Of a stretch of 64,000 bases of DNA, positions 25,221 to 33,982 are shown piece after piece. Below the pieces are notes generated by a model. That model did not search any database. It saw only the letters and a program-made list of their open reading frames with translations, and was not told where the DNA came from. Every line of letters begins with the position of its first letter. Position 1 is the first letter of the stretch. The stretch spans positions 992,001 to 1,056,000 of the forward strand of contig NZ_JANQAJ010000006.1 in NCBI RefSeq assembly GCF_024707105.1. Reading direction: 5' to 3'. The position numbers and the translations under genes are program-made. The DNA is from Devosia ginsengisoli (GTDB lineage Bacteria; Pseudomonadota; Alphaproteobacteria; Rhizobiales; Devosiaceae).

Positions 25221-25326
25221 GACCTCATCCTGAGCCTGTCGAAGGACGAGGTCGTACCCTTCGACAGCTCCACTCGCCGACCTCGTGGTTCGACACCCTG
25301 AGCTTGTCGAAGGGTCACCATGAGGT
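25221..25326. repeat. Inverted intergenic repeat (CCTCGTGGTTCGA / TGTCGAAGG family, copy 2)
   Basis: Outer arms gacctcat / atgaggtc enclose repeated cctgagc.tgtcgaagg units and a cgacctcgtggttcga segment. It shares the cctcgtggttcga and caccatgagg motifs with the element at 14962. Its position between potF and potG could set transcript stability or differential expression of the binding protein. Confidence 0.75.
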
Positions 25327-25378
25327 CTGCGAGGGGATGGCTTTCGGGGAGCGCCGCAGAGACGCTCCCCGATGCTTG

Positions 25379-26470
25379 TTACTGGCCGGTCTTGATCCGG
25401 GTCCAGGTGCGGGTCAGCACTTCCTCGAAATCGGGGCTGTGCGCGCCCATGACGAAGGCCTTGGCGATGGTCTCGGCCGGGGCATAGATGCCCGGATTGT
25501 TCTTGACCTCTTCATCCACGAACTCGGTCGCGGCCAGGTTGGGGTTGGCGTAGAACACATAATTGGTGATCGCGGCCACCACTTCGGGCTCGAGAATATA
25601 GTTGATGAACTTGTGGGCATTGTCCGGATGCGGTGCATCGGCCGGAATGGCCAGGAAGTCGAACAGCGTCGCGGCCCCTTCCTTGGGGATCACATACTGC
25701 ACTTCCACGCCCGCACCGGCGGCAGCGGCCGCGTCGGCGGCGATGAAGATGTCGCCCGAATAGCCCAGGGCCACGCAGATTTCGCCATTGCCCAGGTCGT
25801 CGATATACTGCGACGAGTGGAAATAGCGGATATAGGGCTTGATCGAGGTCAGCAGTTCCTCGGCCTTGGCCAGGTCTTCCTCGCTCTCCGAATTGGGGTC
25901 GAGGCCCAGATAATGCAGGGCAATGCCGGTCACTTCAGAGGGGCTGTCGAGCAGGGAAATGCCGCAGGAGGCGAGCTTTTCGGCATATTCGGGCTTGAAG
26001 ATCAGGTCCCAGCTATCAACAGGGGCGCTGTCGCCCAGAGCCTCGGCCACCTTGGCGACATTGTAGCCATAGCCGATCGTGTTGATCATATAGGGCACGG
26101 CATGGGCATTGTCGGGGTCCTGGCCGGTGGCGGTGGCCATCACGGCTGGGTCGAGATTGCCCAGATTGGTCAGCTTGGACTTGTCCAGCGGCAGGATCAG
26201 CCCGGCCTGGATCTGGCGCTCGAGGAAATTGCCCGAGGGCACCACGATGTCATAGCCCGAATTGCCGGCGAGCAGCTTGGCATCGACGATCTCGTTGGTG
26301 TCATAGACGTCGTAATTGACCTTGATGCCGGTTTCCGCCTCGAAATTGGCGATCGTGTCCTCGGCGATATAGTCGGACCAGTTATAGACGTTGAGCACGG
26401 CCTCTTCCTGGGCCAGCACGGGGCTGGCGACCATGATTGCGCCGAGGGCAAGCGCGAGCGACTTGTTCAT
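25379..26470 (-). CDS. potF: Periplasmic putrescine-binding protein, PotF/PotD type
   Basis: A 363-aa secreted protein with a cleavable signal peptide (MNKSLALALGAIMVASPVLA, cut before QEE). The mature N-terminus LNVYNWSDYIAEDTIANFE is the family signature, and VPYMINTIGYGYN and LGYSGDIFIA line the polyamine cleft. AGGAG stands before the ATG. It is the first gene of the pot cluster. Confidence 0.92.
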   Translation of the reverse strand: MNKSLALALGAIMVASPVLAQEEAVLNVYNWSDYIAEDTIANFEAETGIKVNYDVYDTNEIVDAKLLAGNSGYDIVVPSGNFLERQIQAGLILPLDKSKLTNLGNLDPAVMATATGQDPDNAHAVPYMINTIGYGYNVAKVAEALGDSAPVDSWDLIFKPEYAEKLASCGISLLDSPSEVTGIALHYLGLDPNSESEEDLAKAEELLTSIKPYIRYFHSSQYIDDLGNGEICVALGYSGDIFIAADAAAAAGAGVEVQYVIPKEGAATLFDFLAIPADAPHPDNAHKFINYILEPEVVAAITNYVFYANPNLAATEFVDEEVKNNPGIYAPAETIAKAFVMGAHSPDFEEVLTRTWTRIKTGQ

Positions 26471-26906
26471 CTGGGTTGAGCTCCTGTTCGGGTCGTTTTG
26501 GTATTTTTGGCGGTACGGCGCCGGGGGCGCGGCAATCGGGCGCGCCTCCGGGGCGCGAGACGTCAGTCCCGGGCGCTCATCTCAGAGTAGCCGGATCGTC
26601 CAATCCGGTCTGGCATGCTGGTACGAAAAAAGAGCGCCAGGAAGCGCTGGGCAAATCGGCTGAACTGGGCCCGGAGCCGGGCGCGTATCGATCGGCGCGC
26701 GGGGCGCGATCAACAATGAGCGTCTGCAGCGAAGTGCCCTTTCCACGCTGGAGTTTACGAGGGCAACCTAGAGCCAAATCGTTGGGGCGACAAGCGTCCC
26801 GCGGCAAGATTTCGCGGGGGTTGACGCCCCGGCTCCACAAGGGGCAAAACCCGCGGCAACAGGGGCCGCAGCAGCCCAATGACCCAATCTGGAAAGCGAG
26901 CGTGCC
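26471..26906. other. Intergenic region between potF and psuG
   Basis: This 436-nt divergent gap contains no convincing gene. It holds a 6-bp-arm dyad ccggat-N6-atccgg (26591-26608) that could be an operator for either side. A longer structure at 26784-26830 (ggggcg ... cgcccc around an inner cccgcg/cgcggg hairpin) lies about 80 nt before psuG and could shape its 5' leader. Confidence 0.5.
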
Positions 26907-27854
26907 ATGAGCGCCAAGGCCTATCTGTCCATCAGCCCCGAAGTGAAGCAGGCGCTCGCCGCTGGCAAGCCGGTCGTGGCGCTGGAATCGACCATCATCA
27001 CCCATGGCATGCCCTATCCGCAGAACCTGGAAATGGCCAAAAATGTCGAGGCGGTGATCCGCCAGAACGGCGCCGTGCCCGCCACCATCGCCATCATGGA
27101 TGGCCGCTTCTGCGTCGGCGTCTCGGGCGAGGACCTGGAGCGCCTGGCGCTCGAAGGCGGCAAGGCCGCCAAGGCCAGCCGCCGCGACGTCTCCTCGCTC
27201 CTCGTCAAGGGCGAGATCGCCGGCACCACCGTCGCCACCACGATGCAGATCGCCGCTTTGGCCGGCATCCATGTCTTTGCCACCGGCGGCATCGGTGGCG
27301 TGCATCGCGGGGCCGAGGAAACCTTCGACATTTCCGCCGACCTGCAGGAACTCGGCCGCACGCCGGTCGCGGTGGTCTGCGCCGGCGCCAAGTCGATCCT
27401 CGATATCGGCAAGACGCTCGAAGTGCTCGAAACCAATGGCGTGCCGGTACTCGGCTATGGCACCGACGATTTCCCGGCCTTCTGGGCACGCCAGAGCGGC
27501 CACAAGGTCGATCATCGCTTCGATGACGTGGCCGATATCGCCAAGGTCGTGGCCATGCAGACCGATCTGGGCCTGGGCGGCGTGCTCGTCGCCAATCCGA
27601 TCCCCGAAAAGGATGCGCTCGACCCTGCCGCCATCGAGGCGCGCATTGCCGAAGCCATCAAGGGCGCCGAGCAGGAAGGCGTCTCCCGCAAGGACCTCAC
27701 CCCGTTCCTGCTCAAGCGCATTTTCGAGCTGACCGACGGCAAGTCGCTGGTATCAAATATCGCGCTGGTCGAGAACAACGCCAGGGTCGGGGCGCAGATC
27801 GCGGTGGCTCTGGCCGCCCGCGCCACGCCCAAGCCGGGTGTCCGTCGCGCATGA
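26907..27854 (+). CDS. psuG: Pseudouridine-5'-phosphate glycosidase
   Basis: A 315-aa enzyme splitting pseudouridine 5'-phosphate to uracil and ribose 5-phosphate. Family blocks are VALESTIITHGMPYPQN at the N-terminus, GTTVATTMQIAALAGIHVFATGGIGGVHRG in the middle, and VLGYGTDDFPAFW. It overlaps psuK by ATGA, so both steps of pseudouridine salvage are co-translated. Confidence 0.95.
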   Translation: MSAKAYLSISPEVKQALAAGKPVVALESTIITHGMPYPQNLEMAKNVEAVIRQNGAVPATIAIMDGRFCVGVSGEDLERLALEGGKAAKASRRDVSSLLVKGEIAGTTVATTMQIAALAGIHVFATGGIGGVHRGAEETFDISADLQELGRTPVAVVCAGAKSILDIGKTLEVLETNGVPVLGYGTDDFPAFWARQSGHKVDHRFDDVADIAKVVAMQTDLGLGGVLVANPIPEKDALDPAAIEARIAEAIKGAEQEGVSRKDLTPFLLKRIFELTDGKSLVSNIALVENNARVGAQIAVALAARATPKPGVRRA

Positions 27855-28735
27855 GCAGCAAGGTCCTCGTCGTCGGCGACGTGATGACCGATGTCATCGT
27901 CGTTCCCGAAGGCCCCGTGGTCAAAGGCAGCGACCGCCGCGCCACGGTGCGCAGCCGCCCCGGCGGCTCGGGTGCCAACCAGGCGGTGTGGCTGGGCGCC
28001 ATGGGCGCCGACGTCACCTTCGCCGCCCGCGTCGGCGCCGACGACAAGGCCATGTATGAGACCTATTTCCGCGGGCTGGGCGTGGTGCCGGTGCTGTCGG
28101 GCGACCGCGAGCAGCCTTCGGGCGTGCTGGTGACCATTGTCGATCCCGATGGTGAGCGCAGCTTCCTCACCGATCGCGGCGCCAATCTTAACCTCTCGCC
28201 CGATGATCTCGGCGAAGGCCTGCTCGACGATATCGGCATGGTCATGGTGTCCGGCTACAGCTTCTTCGCGCCCGGCCCCCGCGCCGCCGTACAGTCGCTC
28301 TTTGCCGCCGCCAAAGCGCGCGGCATCACCATCGCGGTCGACCCGGCCTCGGTCGGCTTCCTCCTCGAAGTCGGCGCTGCTCAATTCCTCGCCTGGACCA
28401 GCGGCGCCAATGCCATCTTCGCCAATGAAAGCGAAGCCGAGGCGCTGACCGGCGTCACCGGCTGCGAGGCGCAGATGCAGGCTTTGGGCGCGCATTACGA
28501 CACCGTCCTCATCAAGCGCGGCAAGCTGGGCGCTGCCATCGGTTCGCGTGATGGCATCCGCCTCGACCTGCCGGCCCCTGCGGTGACCGTGGTGGATTCC
28601 ACTGGCGCCGGCGACGCCTTCGCCGCCGGCTTCATCGCGGCCAGGCTGGCCGGCGCGGACGAGCGGGCAGCACTGACCAAAGCCATCGAAGCGGGCGCCA
28701 GGGCGGTGCAATCCATCGGTGGTCAACCGGGCTGA
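27851..28735 (+). CDS. psuK: PfkB-family sugar kinase, probable pseudouridine kinase
   Basis: A 294-aa ribokinase-family kinase with the N-terminal GGSGANQAVWLGAMGADV motif and the C-terminal DSTGAGDAFAAGF anion-hole and catalytic aspartate motif. Position downstream of psuG and overlapping it indicates phosphorylation of pseudouridine at the 5' position as the first salvage step. A different nucleoside substrate cannot be excluded from sequence alone. Confidence 0.88.
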   Translation: MSSKVLVVGDVMTDVIVVPEGPVVKGSDRRATVRSRPGGSGANQAVWLGAMGADVTFAARVGADDKAMYETYFRGLGVVPVLSGDREQPSGVLVTIVDPDGERSFLTDRGANLNLSPDDLGEGLLDDIGMVMVSGYSFFAPGPRAAVQSLFAAAKARGITIAVDPASVGFLLEVGAAQFLAWTSGANAIFANESEAEALTGVTGCEAQMQALGAHYDTVLIKRGKLGAAIGSRDGIRLDLPAPAVTVVDSTGAGDAFAAGFIAARLAGADERAALTKAIEAGARAVQSIGGQPG

Positions 28736-28783
28736 GTGCAAAGCTCTCGAGTGGGTCTGATGCGGTCTCGCGAGTGGAGCCAA

Positions 28784-28926
28784 TCTCCCTCCCCTTGTGG
28801 GGAGGGACAGTGAGATAGGACTTAGCTTGCTAAGTCCGTGATCGAGCCGGGTGGGGGTATGGTCCCGCATGCTCGGTGGGTGTGACTCACCCCCACCCTC
28901 GATCCCTCCCCACAAGGGGGAGGGAA
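28784..28926. repeat. GC-rich palindromic intergenic repeat (CTCCCC family, copy 4)
   Basis: tccctccccttgtggggaggga (28785-28806) and tccctccccacaagggggaggga (28903-28925) are hairpins complementary to one another. Between them ggacttagcttgctaagtcc (28818-28837) is an extra perfect dyad. This copy lies downstream of psuK. Confidence 0.8.
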
Positions 28927-29032
28927 GGACGACTGAGGCATCCGCCACCGCCCCAATTCCTCCGCACCCGCCTGTCAGCCTTGCCCGCCACCATTGCGGC
29001 ATGGCATGACCTATGCAGCGGAGACCGGACAC

Positions 29033-29512
29033 ATGAAGACTTTCCTCGCCACCCTGACCACTACGCTCCTGCTCGCCAGCCCGGCTTTGGCCGATGGCAA
29101 GATCTATGTGCAACTGCCCGACCTGAGCAGCATTACCGGCGCCGAAGCCGAGGCCTTCCTCAGCGAGGTGGTGCTCGCCAATGTCGTCTCGTCCAATTGC
29201 ACGGGTTATGAAATCACCGACGAGGAATGGTCGCTCTTGACCGATTCCGCCGATATCCTGGCGCGCGAACAGCTTCGCCTCAGCGTCGATGATTATGACA
29301 GTCGCTTCTATGGGCCGGCCTTCGACGCGCTCGACCGGCCGGAAACCTGTGACCAGGCCGGTCCGGGCGTGCAGCCCACTCTCGACCGGCTGGTGGAACT
29401 GGGGGGCTCGCGCGAGGCTCTGCCCGATCAGGATGCGGCCTATGAGGCCGAACAGGTCCGCCACGCCTCCTGGGATGCCATGGAACAACCGAGAAAGACC
29501 AAGACCAAATGA
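29033..29512 (+). CDS. Small secreted hypothetical protein
   Basis: A 159-aa protein with a clear signal peptide (MKTFLATLTTTLLLASPALA, cleavage before DGK). The mature part is acidic with two cysteines (SNCTGYEI and PETCDQAG) that could form a disulfide. No recognised domain. The ATG at 29033 is preferred over an in-frame upstream start because it begins the signal sequence. The stop overlaps the start of the DUF1304 gene (ATGA), so the two are co-translated. Confidence 0.75.
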   Translation: MKTFLATLTTTLLLASPALADGKIYVQLPDLSSITGAEAEAFLSEVVLANVVSSNCTGYEITDEEWSLLTDSADILAREQLRLSVDDYDSRFYGPAFDALDRPETCDQAGPGVQPTLDRLVELGGSREALPDQDAAYEAEQVRHASWDAMEQPRKTKTK

Positions 29513-29871
29513 GCGTCATCGCCCTTGTTCTCATTGCCCTCGTGGCCCTGCTCCACATCTACATCCTCATTCTCGAGATGTTTCTGTGGACCGGCCCGCG
29601 CGGCCAGAAGGCCTTCGCCCTCACGCCGGAATTCGCGGAACAGACCAAGTCCCTGGCGGCCAATCAGGGGCTCTATAACGGCTTTCTCGCCGCCGGCCTG
29701 ATCTGGAGCCTCCTGCATCCGATCCCGGAATTCGCCTGGCAGATCGCCATGTTCTTCCTGGCCTGCGTGGCGGTGGCCGGCATTTTCGGCGCGGCCACGG
29801 CCAACCGGAAGATACTCTTTATCCAGACCGTCCCGGCGGTCATCGCCATGCTGGCGGTGATGTATCTGTAG
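29509..29871 (+). CDS. DUF1304 family membrane protein
   Basis: A 120-aa integral membrane protein with four hydrophobic helices. LLHIYILILEMFLWTGPRG followed by LAANQGLYNGFLAAGL is the DUF1304 signature. The function of the family is unknown. It overlaps the preceding secreted-protein gene by four bases. Confidence 0.85.
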   Translation: MSVIALVLIALVALLHIYILILEMFLWTGPRGQKAFALTPEFAEQTKSLAANQGLYNGFLAAGLIWSLLHPIPEFAWQIAMFFLACVAVAGIFGAATANRKILFIQTVPAVIAMLAVMYL

Positions 29872-29900
29872 GCGCTATCGCCAAACAGGCACCGAATCCC

Positions 29901-29921
29901 CTTCTCCCCTTGAGGGAGAAG
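29901..29921. repeat. Half copy of the CTCCCC palindromic repeat
   Basis: A single hairpin cttctcccc-ttgagggagaag, matching one arm of the element at 20404. It sits between two convergent genes and may serve as a terminator. Confidence 0.6.
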
Positions 29922-29927
29922 AAGCAT

Positions 29928-31322
29928 CTACCCCGCCAGGCTTGCCAATACCCGCACCCAGCTCCTGATGCCGCGGTGATAGCTGTCGAGGTCGTATTTC
30001 TCGTTGGGCGAATGGATCTGGTCGTCCACATGGGCAAAGCCGATCAGCAGTGTATCGAGCCCGAGGATGCGCTTGAAATCGCCGGCCACCGGAATGGACC
30101 CGCCCGAGCCCGTCACCACGGCTGGCTTGCCCCATTCGCCCGAGAGCCCCTCCAGCGCCCGGCGCAGATGCACGCCATCTGATGGCACGGTGATGGCGGG
30201 CGAGCCGCCATGCGGGTGGAAGCTCACCGAGCAATCGGCCGGGATGCGCTCTTCGACATGCTTGCGGAAGGCCGCGCGGATCTTGTCCGGCTGCATGCCC
30301 GAGACGAGGCGGAAGCTGATCTTGGCGCTGGCCTTGGCCGGGATCACGGTCTTGAAGCCGTCACCGGTATAGCCGCCGCTCATGCCGTTGATTTCGCAGG
30401 TTGGCCGCGCCCACAGCATTTCGAGCACCGAACGATCCTGCTCCCCGGCAGGCAGCGACAGGCCGGCTTCGCCGAGAAACGCCTTTTCGTCAAAGCCCAG
30501 CCCCCGCCACTGCGCCTTGAGTTCGGGGCTGATCTCGGCCACGTCGTCGTAAAAGCCGGGCAGGGTCACCGAACCATCGGGCGCGCGCAGGCTGGCGATG
30601 ATCTCGGCCAGTACCTGGTTGGGGTTGCGCGCCGCATTGCCGAACATGCCGGAATGCAGGTCCTTGTTGGCGCAGGTGATTTCCACCTCGTCGGCCACCA
30701 GCCCGCGCAGCATGGTGGTGATCGAGGGCGTCTGGCGGTCCCACATGTCGGTGTCGCAGACCAGCGCGATATCGGCGGCGCCCAGTTCGGCTCTGTTGGC
30801 TTCCATGAAGGGCGGCAGGTTCTTGCCGCCGCTTTCCTCCTCGCCTTCCAGCATCAGCGACACGCGCACCGGCAGCGATCCTGTCGCCTCTTTCCAGGCG
30901 CGGCAGGCTTCGATGAAGGTCAGCATCTGGCCCTTGTCGTCCGAAGCGCCGCGCGCCACGATGATCTTGCGGCCGCTGGCATCGGTCTTCAGTTCTGGCT
31001 CGAACGGGTCGGTATGCCACAGCTCCAGCGGGTCGACCGGCTGCACGTCGTAATGGGCATAGAACAGCACATGCGGCCCGGCCTGTTCCGGCCCATGCGC
31101 CACCACCACGGGATGTCCCGGCGTCGGTCGCGCCTCGGCGGCGAAGCCCAGTCCCTTAAGCTCATTGGCGATCCAGTCGGCGGCGCGCCGGCACTCCTCG
31201 GCATAGGCGGGGTCGGTGGAGATGGATTTGATGCGCAGCAAGGCATAGAGCCGCTCGAGGCTCTGGTTGAGCCCGGCATCGACATGGGCGAGCACGGCTT
31301 CGGTCTGGGTGGAGGCGGTCAT
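29928..31322 (-). CDS. M20-family metallopeptidase (dipeptidase)
   Basis: A 464-aa cytoplasmic peptidase of the M20 CNDP/dapE-like group. Metal-binding segments are visible: LFYAHYDVQPVDP (His, Asp), RGASDDKGQ (bridging Asp), EGEEESGG (catalytic and metal Glu), and the later VCDTDMWD. A dimerisation insert lies between about residues 200 and 300. The start at 31322 follows the family; the frame continues to 31412 without support. Divergent from a FadR-type regulator 120 bp away that may control it. Confidence 0.9.
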   Translation of the reverse strand: MTASTQTEAVLAHVDAGLNQSLERLYALLRIKSISTDPAYAEECRRAADWIANELKGLGFAAEARPTPGHPVVVAHGPEQAGPHVLFYAHYDVQPVDPLELWHTDPFEPELKTDASGRKIIVARGASDDKGQMLTFIEACRAWKEATGSLPVRVSLMLEGEEESGGKNLPPFMEANRAELGAADIALVCDTDMWDRQTPSITTMLRGLVADEVEITCANKDLHSGMFGNAARNPNQVLAEIIASLRAPDGSVTLPGFYDDVAEISPELKAQWRGLGFDEKAFLGEAGLSLPAGEQDRSVLEMLWARPTCEINGMSGGYTGDGFKTVIPAKASAKISFRLVSGMQPDKIRAAFRKHVEERIPADCSVSFHPHGGSPAITVPSDGVHLRRALEGLSGEWGKPAVVTGSGGSIPVAGDFKRILGLDTLLIGFAHVDDQIHSPNEKYDLDSYHRGIRSWVRVLASLAG

Positions 31323-31442
31323 GTGGTTGATTCCCTTTTTGCCGCTACACTCACCCGCCGCGCCCAGCGCTGTCCAGCCGGTTGCCGTCCGGCTCCGCGT
31401 CGGATAGTTCATATTGTAACACTAATGGGTTGGGGGAGCGGC

Positions 31443-32231
31443 ATGGTTACGCGTGAGGCACCGGAAAGGACGACGGGGGACCTGATCGCCTCGATCGCCG
31501 GCCGCGTGCCGATGCGGAACCTGCATTCCCAGGTGCTGTGGCAGCTCGGCGTCGCCATTGTCGGCGGCGATTATCCCGAGGGCTCGATCCTGCCGTCCGA
31601 TACCGAATTGCTGGCGCGGTTTTCCGTGTCGCGCACCGTGTTGCGCGAAGCGCTCAAGACGCTGGCCGCCAAGGGCATGATCGAGGCGCGCGCCCGCATC
31701 GGCACCCGCGTATTGCCGCGTTCGCGCTGGAATCTGTTCGATTCCGATGTCCTCGCCTGGCATTTCGAAACCGGCCCCGATGTCGAACTGCTGCGGAGCC
31801 TCGCCGAAATCCGCATCGGCGTCGAAGTGGAATCGGCCGCGCTCGCCGCCGAGCGGCGCAGCGACGCACAGGCCGAGGCCCTTGTCGCCATCGCCATCGG
31901 CATGGGCGAGGCGAAAACCCCCGAGGAATTCGCCCGCACGGACCTGGCCTTCCATCGCACCGTGGCCGAAGCCTCGGGCAATCCCTTCATGGCCTCGGTC
32001 AGCGCCCTGGTCGAACTGGCGCTCACGGCGGCTTTCACCATCAGCTCGCCCATCGAGGATGCCGGCGCCATGGCCGGCACGGTCAAGGCCCATGGCCGCA
32101 TCGCCCGTGCCATTCTGGCCGGCGATGCCGACGACGCGCGTCTCGCCATGAAAGCCGTCATCACCGAAGGCTTCGCCCGCGCCGCCGGTCGCATGGCGGG
32201 CGGCAGACCGGGGCGCAAGGGCAAGGCCTGA
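31443..32231 (+). CDS. GntR/FadR-family transcriptional regulator
   Basis: A 262-aa regulator with an N-terminal winged helix (LHSQVLWQLGVAIVGGDYPEGSILPSDTELLARFSVSRTVLREALKTLAAKGMI) and a C-terminal all-helical FCD ligand domain (LRSLAEIRIGVEVESA, DLAFHRTVAEASGNPF, MKAVITEG). The start at 31443 has a GGGGGAG site. FadR-type regulators usually bind carboxylic-acid ligands and often control sugar-acid catabolism. Being divergent from the M20 peptidase gene, it may regulate that gene and itself. Confidence 0.87.
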   Translation: MVTREAPERTTGDLIASIAGRVPMRNLHSQVLWQLGVAIVGGDYPEGSILPSDTELLARFSVSRTVLREALKTLAAKGMIEARARIGTRVLPRSRWNLFDSDVLAWHFETGPDVELLRSLAEIRIGVEVESAALAAERRSDAQAEALVAIAIGMGEAKTPEEFARTDLAFHRTVAEASGNPFMASVSALVELALTAAFTISSPIEDAGAMAGTVKAHGRIARAILAGDADDARLAMKAVITEGFARAAGRMAGGRPGRKGKA

Positions 32232-32298
32232 TCGCTGGCGCCCTCCCCAGACCTCTTCCATGCAAGAAGCGAATAGCGGCCACGCAAAACTAACTAGG

Positions 32299-32324
32299 CA
32301 TATAATAAGCTCGCTTATTATATG
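32299..32324. promoter_or_regulatory. 26-bp palindromic operator upstream of the MarR-emrAB operon
   Basis: catataataagc and gcttattatatg are perfect 12-bp inverted arms around a 2-bp centre. The A/T-rich site stands out in GC-rich DNA and lies 27 bp before the MarR start, a position and form typical of a MarR self-operator. Its tataat/ttatta content may overlap the -10 element. Confidence 0.8.
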
Positions 32325-32350
32325 TAGGCATTGTGTTGGAGCCTGCTGCA

Positions 32351-32812
32351 ATGGAACCGTCAAACTCGGCCGAGGCTTCGGTCGGCTATCTGGTCTACGA
32401 AGTCGCCCGCGCCTTTCGCCGCCGCTTCGAGGATGAAGCCCGCCGCCACGACCTGACGCTGCCGCAATGGCGCGCGCTGGCCGAGCTTGCCCGCAAGGGT
32501 GGCGTGTCGCAGGTGGCGCTGGCCGGTGCCATCGATGCCGATCCGATGACGGTCAGCGGCATTCTCGACCGACTGGAAAAACGTGGCCTGGTCCGACGCG
32601 AGCCGGACCCCAATGACAGCCGCGCCAAGATCGTTCGCCTGACCGATGACGGGCTGGCGCTCTACGACACGGCCAAGGCCGTGGGCGTCGAGCTTTACGA
32701 ATTCGCCGTGCTGGGCCTGAGCCCGGCCGAGCTCGATGCGGTTGCCCATGGCCTCACGCGCATCCGCAACAATCTCAACGGCCCGCGTGCCGATCAGAAG
32801 GAAGACGCCTGA
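32351..32812 (+). CDS. MarR-family transcriptional repressor of efflux operon
   Basis: A 153-aa winged-helix protein: LPQWRALAELARKGGVSQVALAGAIDADPMTVSGILDRLEKRGLVRREPDPNDSRAKI is the MarR DNA-binding core with its wing. A GGAG site 10 nt before the ATG at 32351 decides this start over the GTG at 32333. The gene overlaps emrA (TGATG) and is preceded by the 26-bp palindrome, so autorepression relieved by a toxic ligand is likely. Confidence 0.9.
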   Translation: MEPSNSAEASVGYLVYEVARAFRRRFEDEARRHDLTLPQWRALAELARKGGVSQVALAGAIDADPMTVSGILDRLEKRGLVRREPDPNDSRAKIVRLTDDGLALYDTAKAVGVELYEFAVLGLSPAELDAVAHGLTRIRNNLNGPRADQKEDA

Positions 32813-33930
32813 TGAACGCCCATGTCTCCGAACCCAAATCAGGCGAGGCCGCCGCGGCGCCGGCAATGGCCGAAGCGGCCGAGGTCGCAGCACCGGCCCG
32901 CAAGCGCCGTCCCGGCCGCCTGCTGCTGATGGTCGCCGTGCCGCTGCTGCTGGTGGCCGCGGGCGGCTATTTCTACCTTACGGGCGGCCGCTACGAAGAA
33001 ACCGACAATGCCTATCTGCAGCAGGTCAAGGTCTCGATCTCGCCCGATATTGCCGGCCGCATTACGGCGGTGAATGTCGCCGAGAACCAGATGGTCCAGG
33101 CGGGCGATGTGCTGTTTGCCATCGATGCCGAGCCCTATCGCATCGCGCTCGACCAGGCCAATGCCGCGCTGGGCTCGGCCCGTGTCACCGTCGAGCAGCT
33201 CAAGGTGGGTTACATCACCGCCCAGACCGCGCTGACCGCCGCCCGCAATACTCTTGCCATCCAGCAGGCCGCTTTCGACCGGCAGAACAACCTCGTGACC
33301 CAGGGCATCGCCTCGACCGCCACGCTCGACCAGCCCAAGCTGTCGTTGCAGCAGGCGCAGAATGCCGTCGCCACAGCCGACCAGCAGGTCGCCGCGGCGG
33401 CTGCTGCGCTGGGGGGCGATCCGCAGATCGCCACCGACGAGCATCCGGCGGTCAAGACGGCGCTGGCGCAGGTGGCGCTAGCCGAACGCAATCTGGGCAA
33501 GACGGAAGTCGCCGCGCCGGCCGCCGGCGTATTGAGCCAGGTCGCCAGCCTCAATGTGGGGCAGTTCGTGGCCACCGGCACCACCATTGCCAGCCTGGTC
33601 GAAACCAGCTCCACCTGGGTGGAGGCCAATTTCAAGGAGACCCAGCTCGGCGCCATCCGCATCGGCATGCCGGCCGAAGTCACCATCGACGCCATGTCTG
33701 ATGTCGAGATCGAAGGCACGGTGTCGAGCATCGGCGCCGCTACCGGCTCGGAATTCTCGCTGATCCCGGCGCAGAATGCCACCGGCAACTGGGTCAAGGT
33801 CGTGCAGCGCATTCCCGTGCGCATCGATTTCGGCGCCGATGGGCTCGATGTGCCGCTGCGCTCGGGCATGAGCGCCCTGGTCAGTGTCGATACCGGCAAG
33901 TCCACGCTGGACAAGCTCCAGGGTCAATAA
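32812..33930 (+). CDS. emrA: HlyD-family membrane fusion protein, EmrA type
   Basis: A 372-aa periplasmic adaptor with one N-terminal membrane anchor (LLLMVAVPLLLVAAGGYFYL, about residues 38-57). The lipoyl/barrel halves show YEETDNAYLQQVKVSISPDIAGRI and the later VAAPAAGVLSQVASLNVGQFVATG, flanking a long alpha-helical hairpin. It links the EmrB pump to an outer-membrane channel. No TolC-type gene is in the window. Confidence 0.92.
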   Translation: MNAHVSEPKSGEAAAAPAMAEAAEVAAPARKRRPGRLLLMVAVPLLLVAAGGYFYLTGGRYEETDNAYLQQVKVSISPDIAGRITAVNVAENQMVQAGDVLFAIDAEPYRIALDQANAALGSARVTVEQLKVGYITAQTALTAARNTLAIQQAAFDRQNNLVTQGIASTATLDQPKLSLQQAQNAVATADQQVAAAAAALGGDPQIATDEHPAVKTALAQVALAERNLGKTEVAAPAAGVLSQVASLNVGQFVATGTTIASLVETSSTWVEANFKETQLGAIRIGMPAEVTIDAMSDVEIEGTVSSIGAATGSEFSLIPAQNATGNWVKVVQRIPVRIDFGADGLDVPLRSGMSALVSVDTGKSTLDKLQGQ

Positions 33931-33982
33931 GGCATGGCGCGGGCGCCCGTCTCGCGGGCGCCGCCATCATCCGGATACCATC

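Noticed and set aside
30210-31440. Long + strand frame continuous with the FadR gene
   Set aside because: The upstream part is antisense to the M20 peptidase; the regulator begins at 31443 with its own ribosome site.
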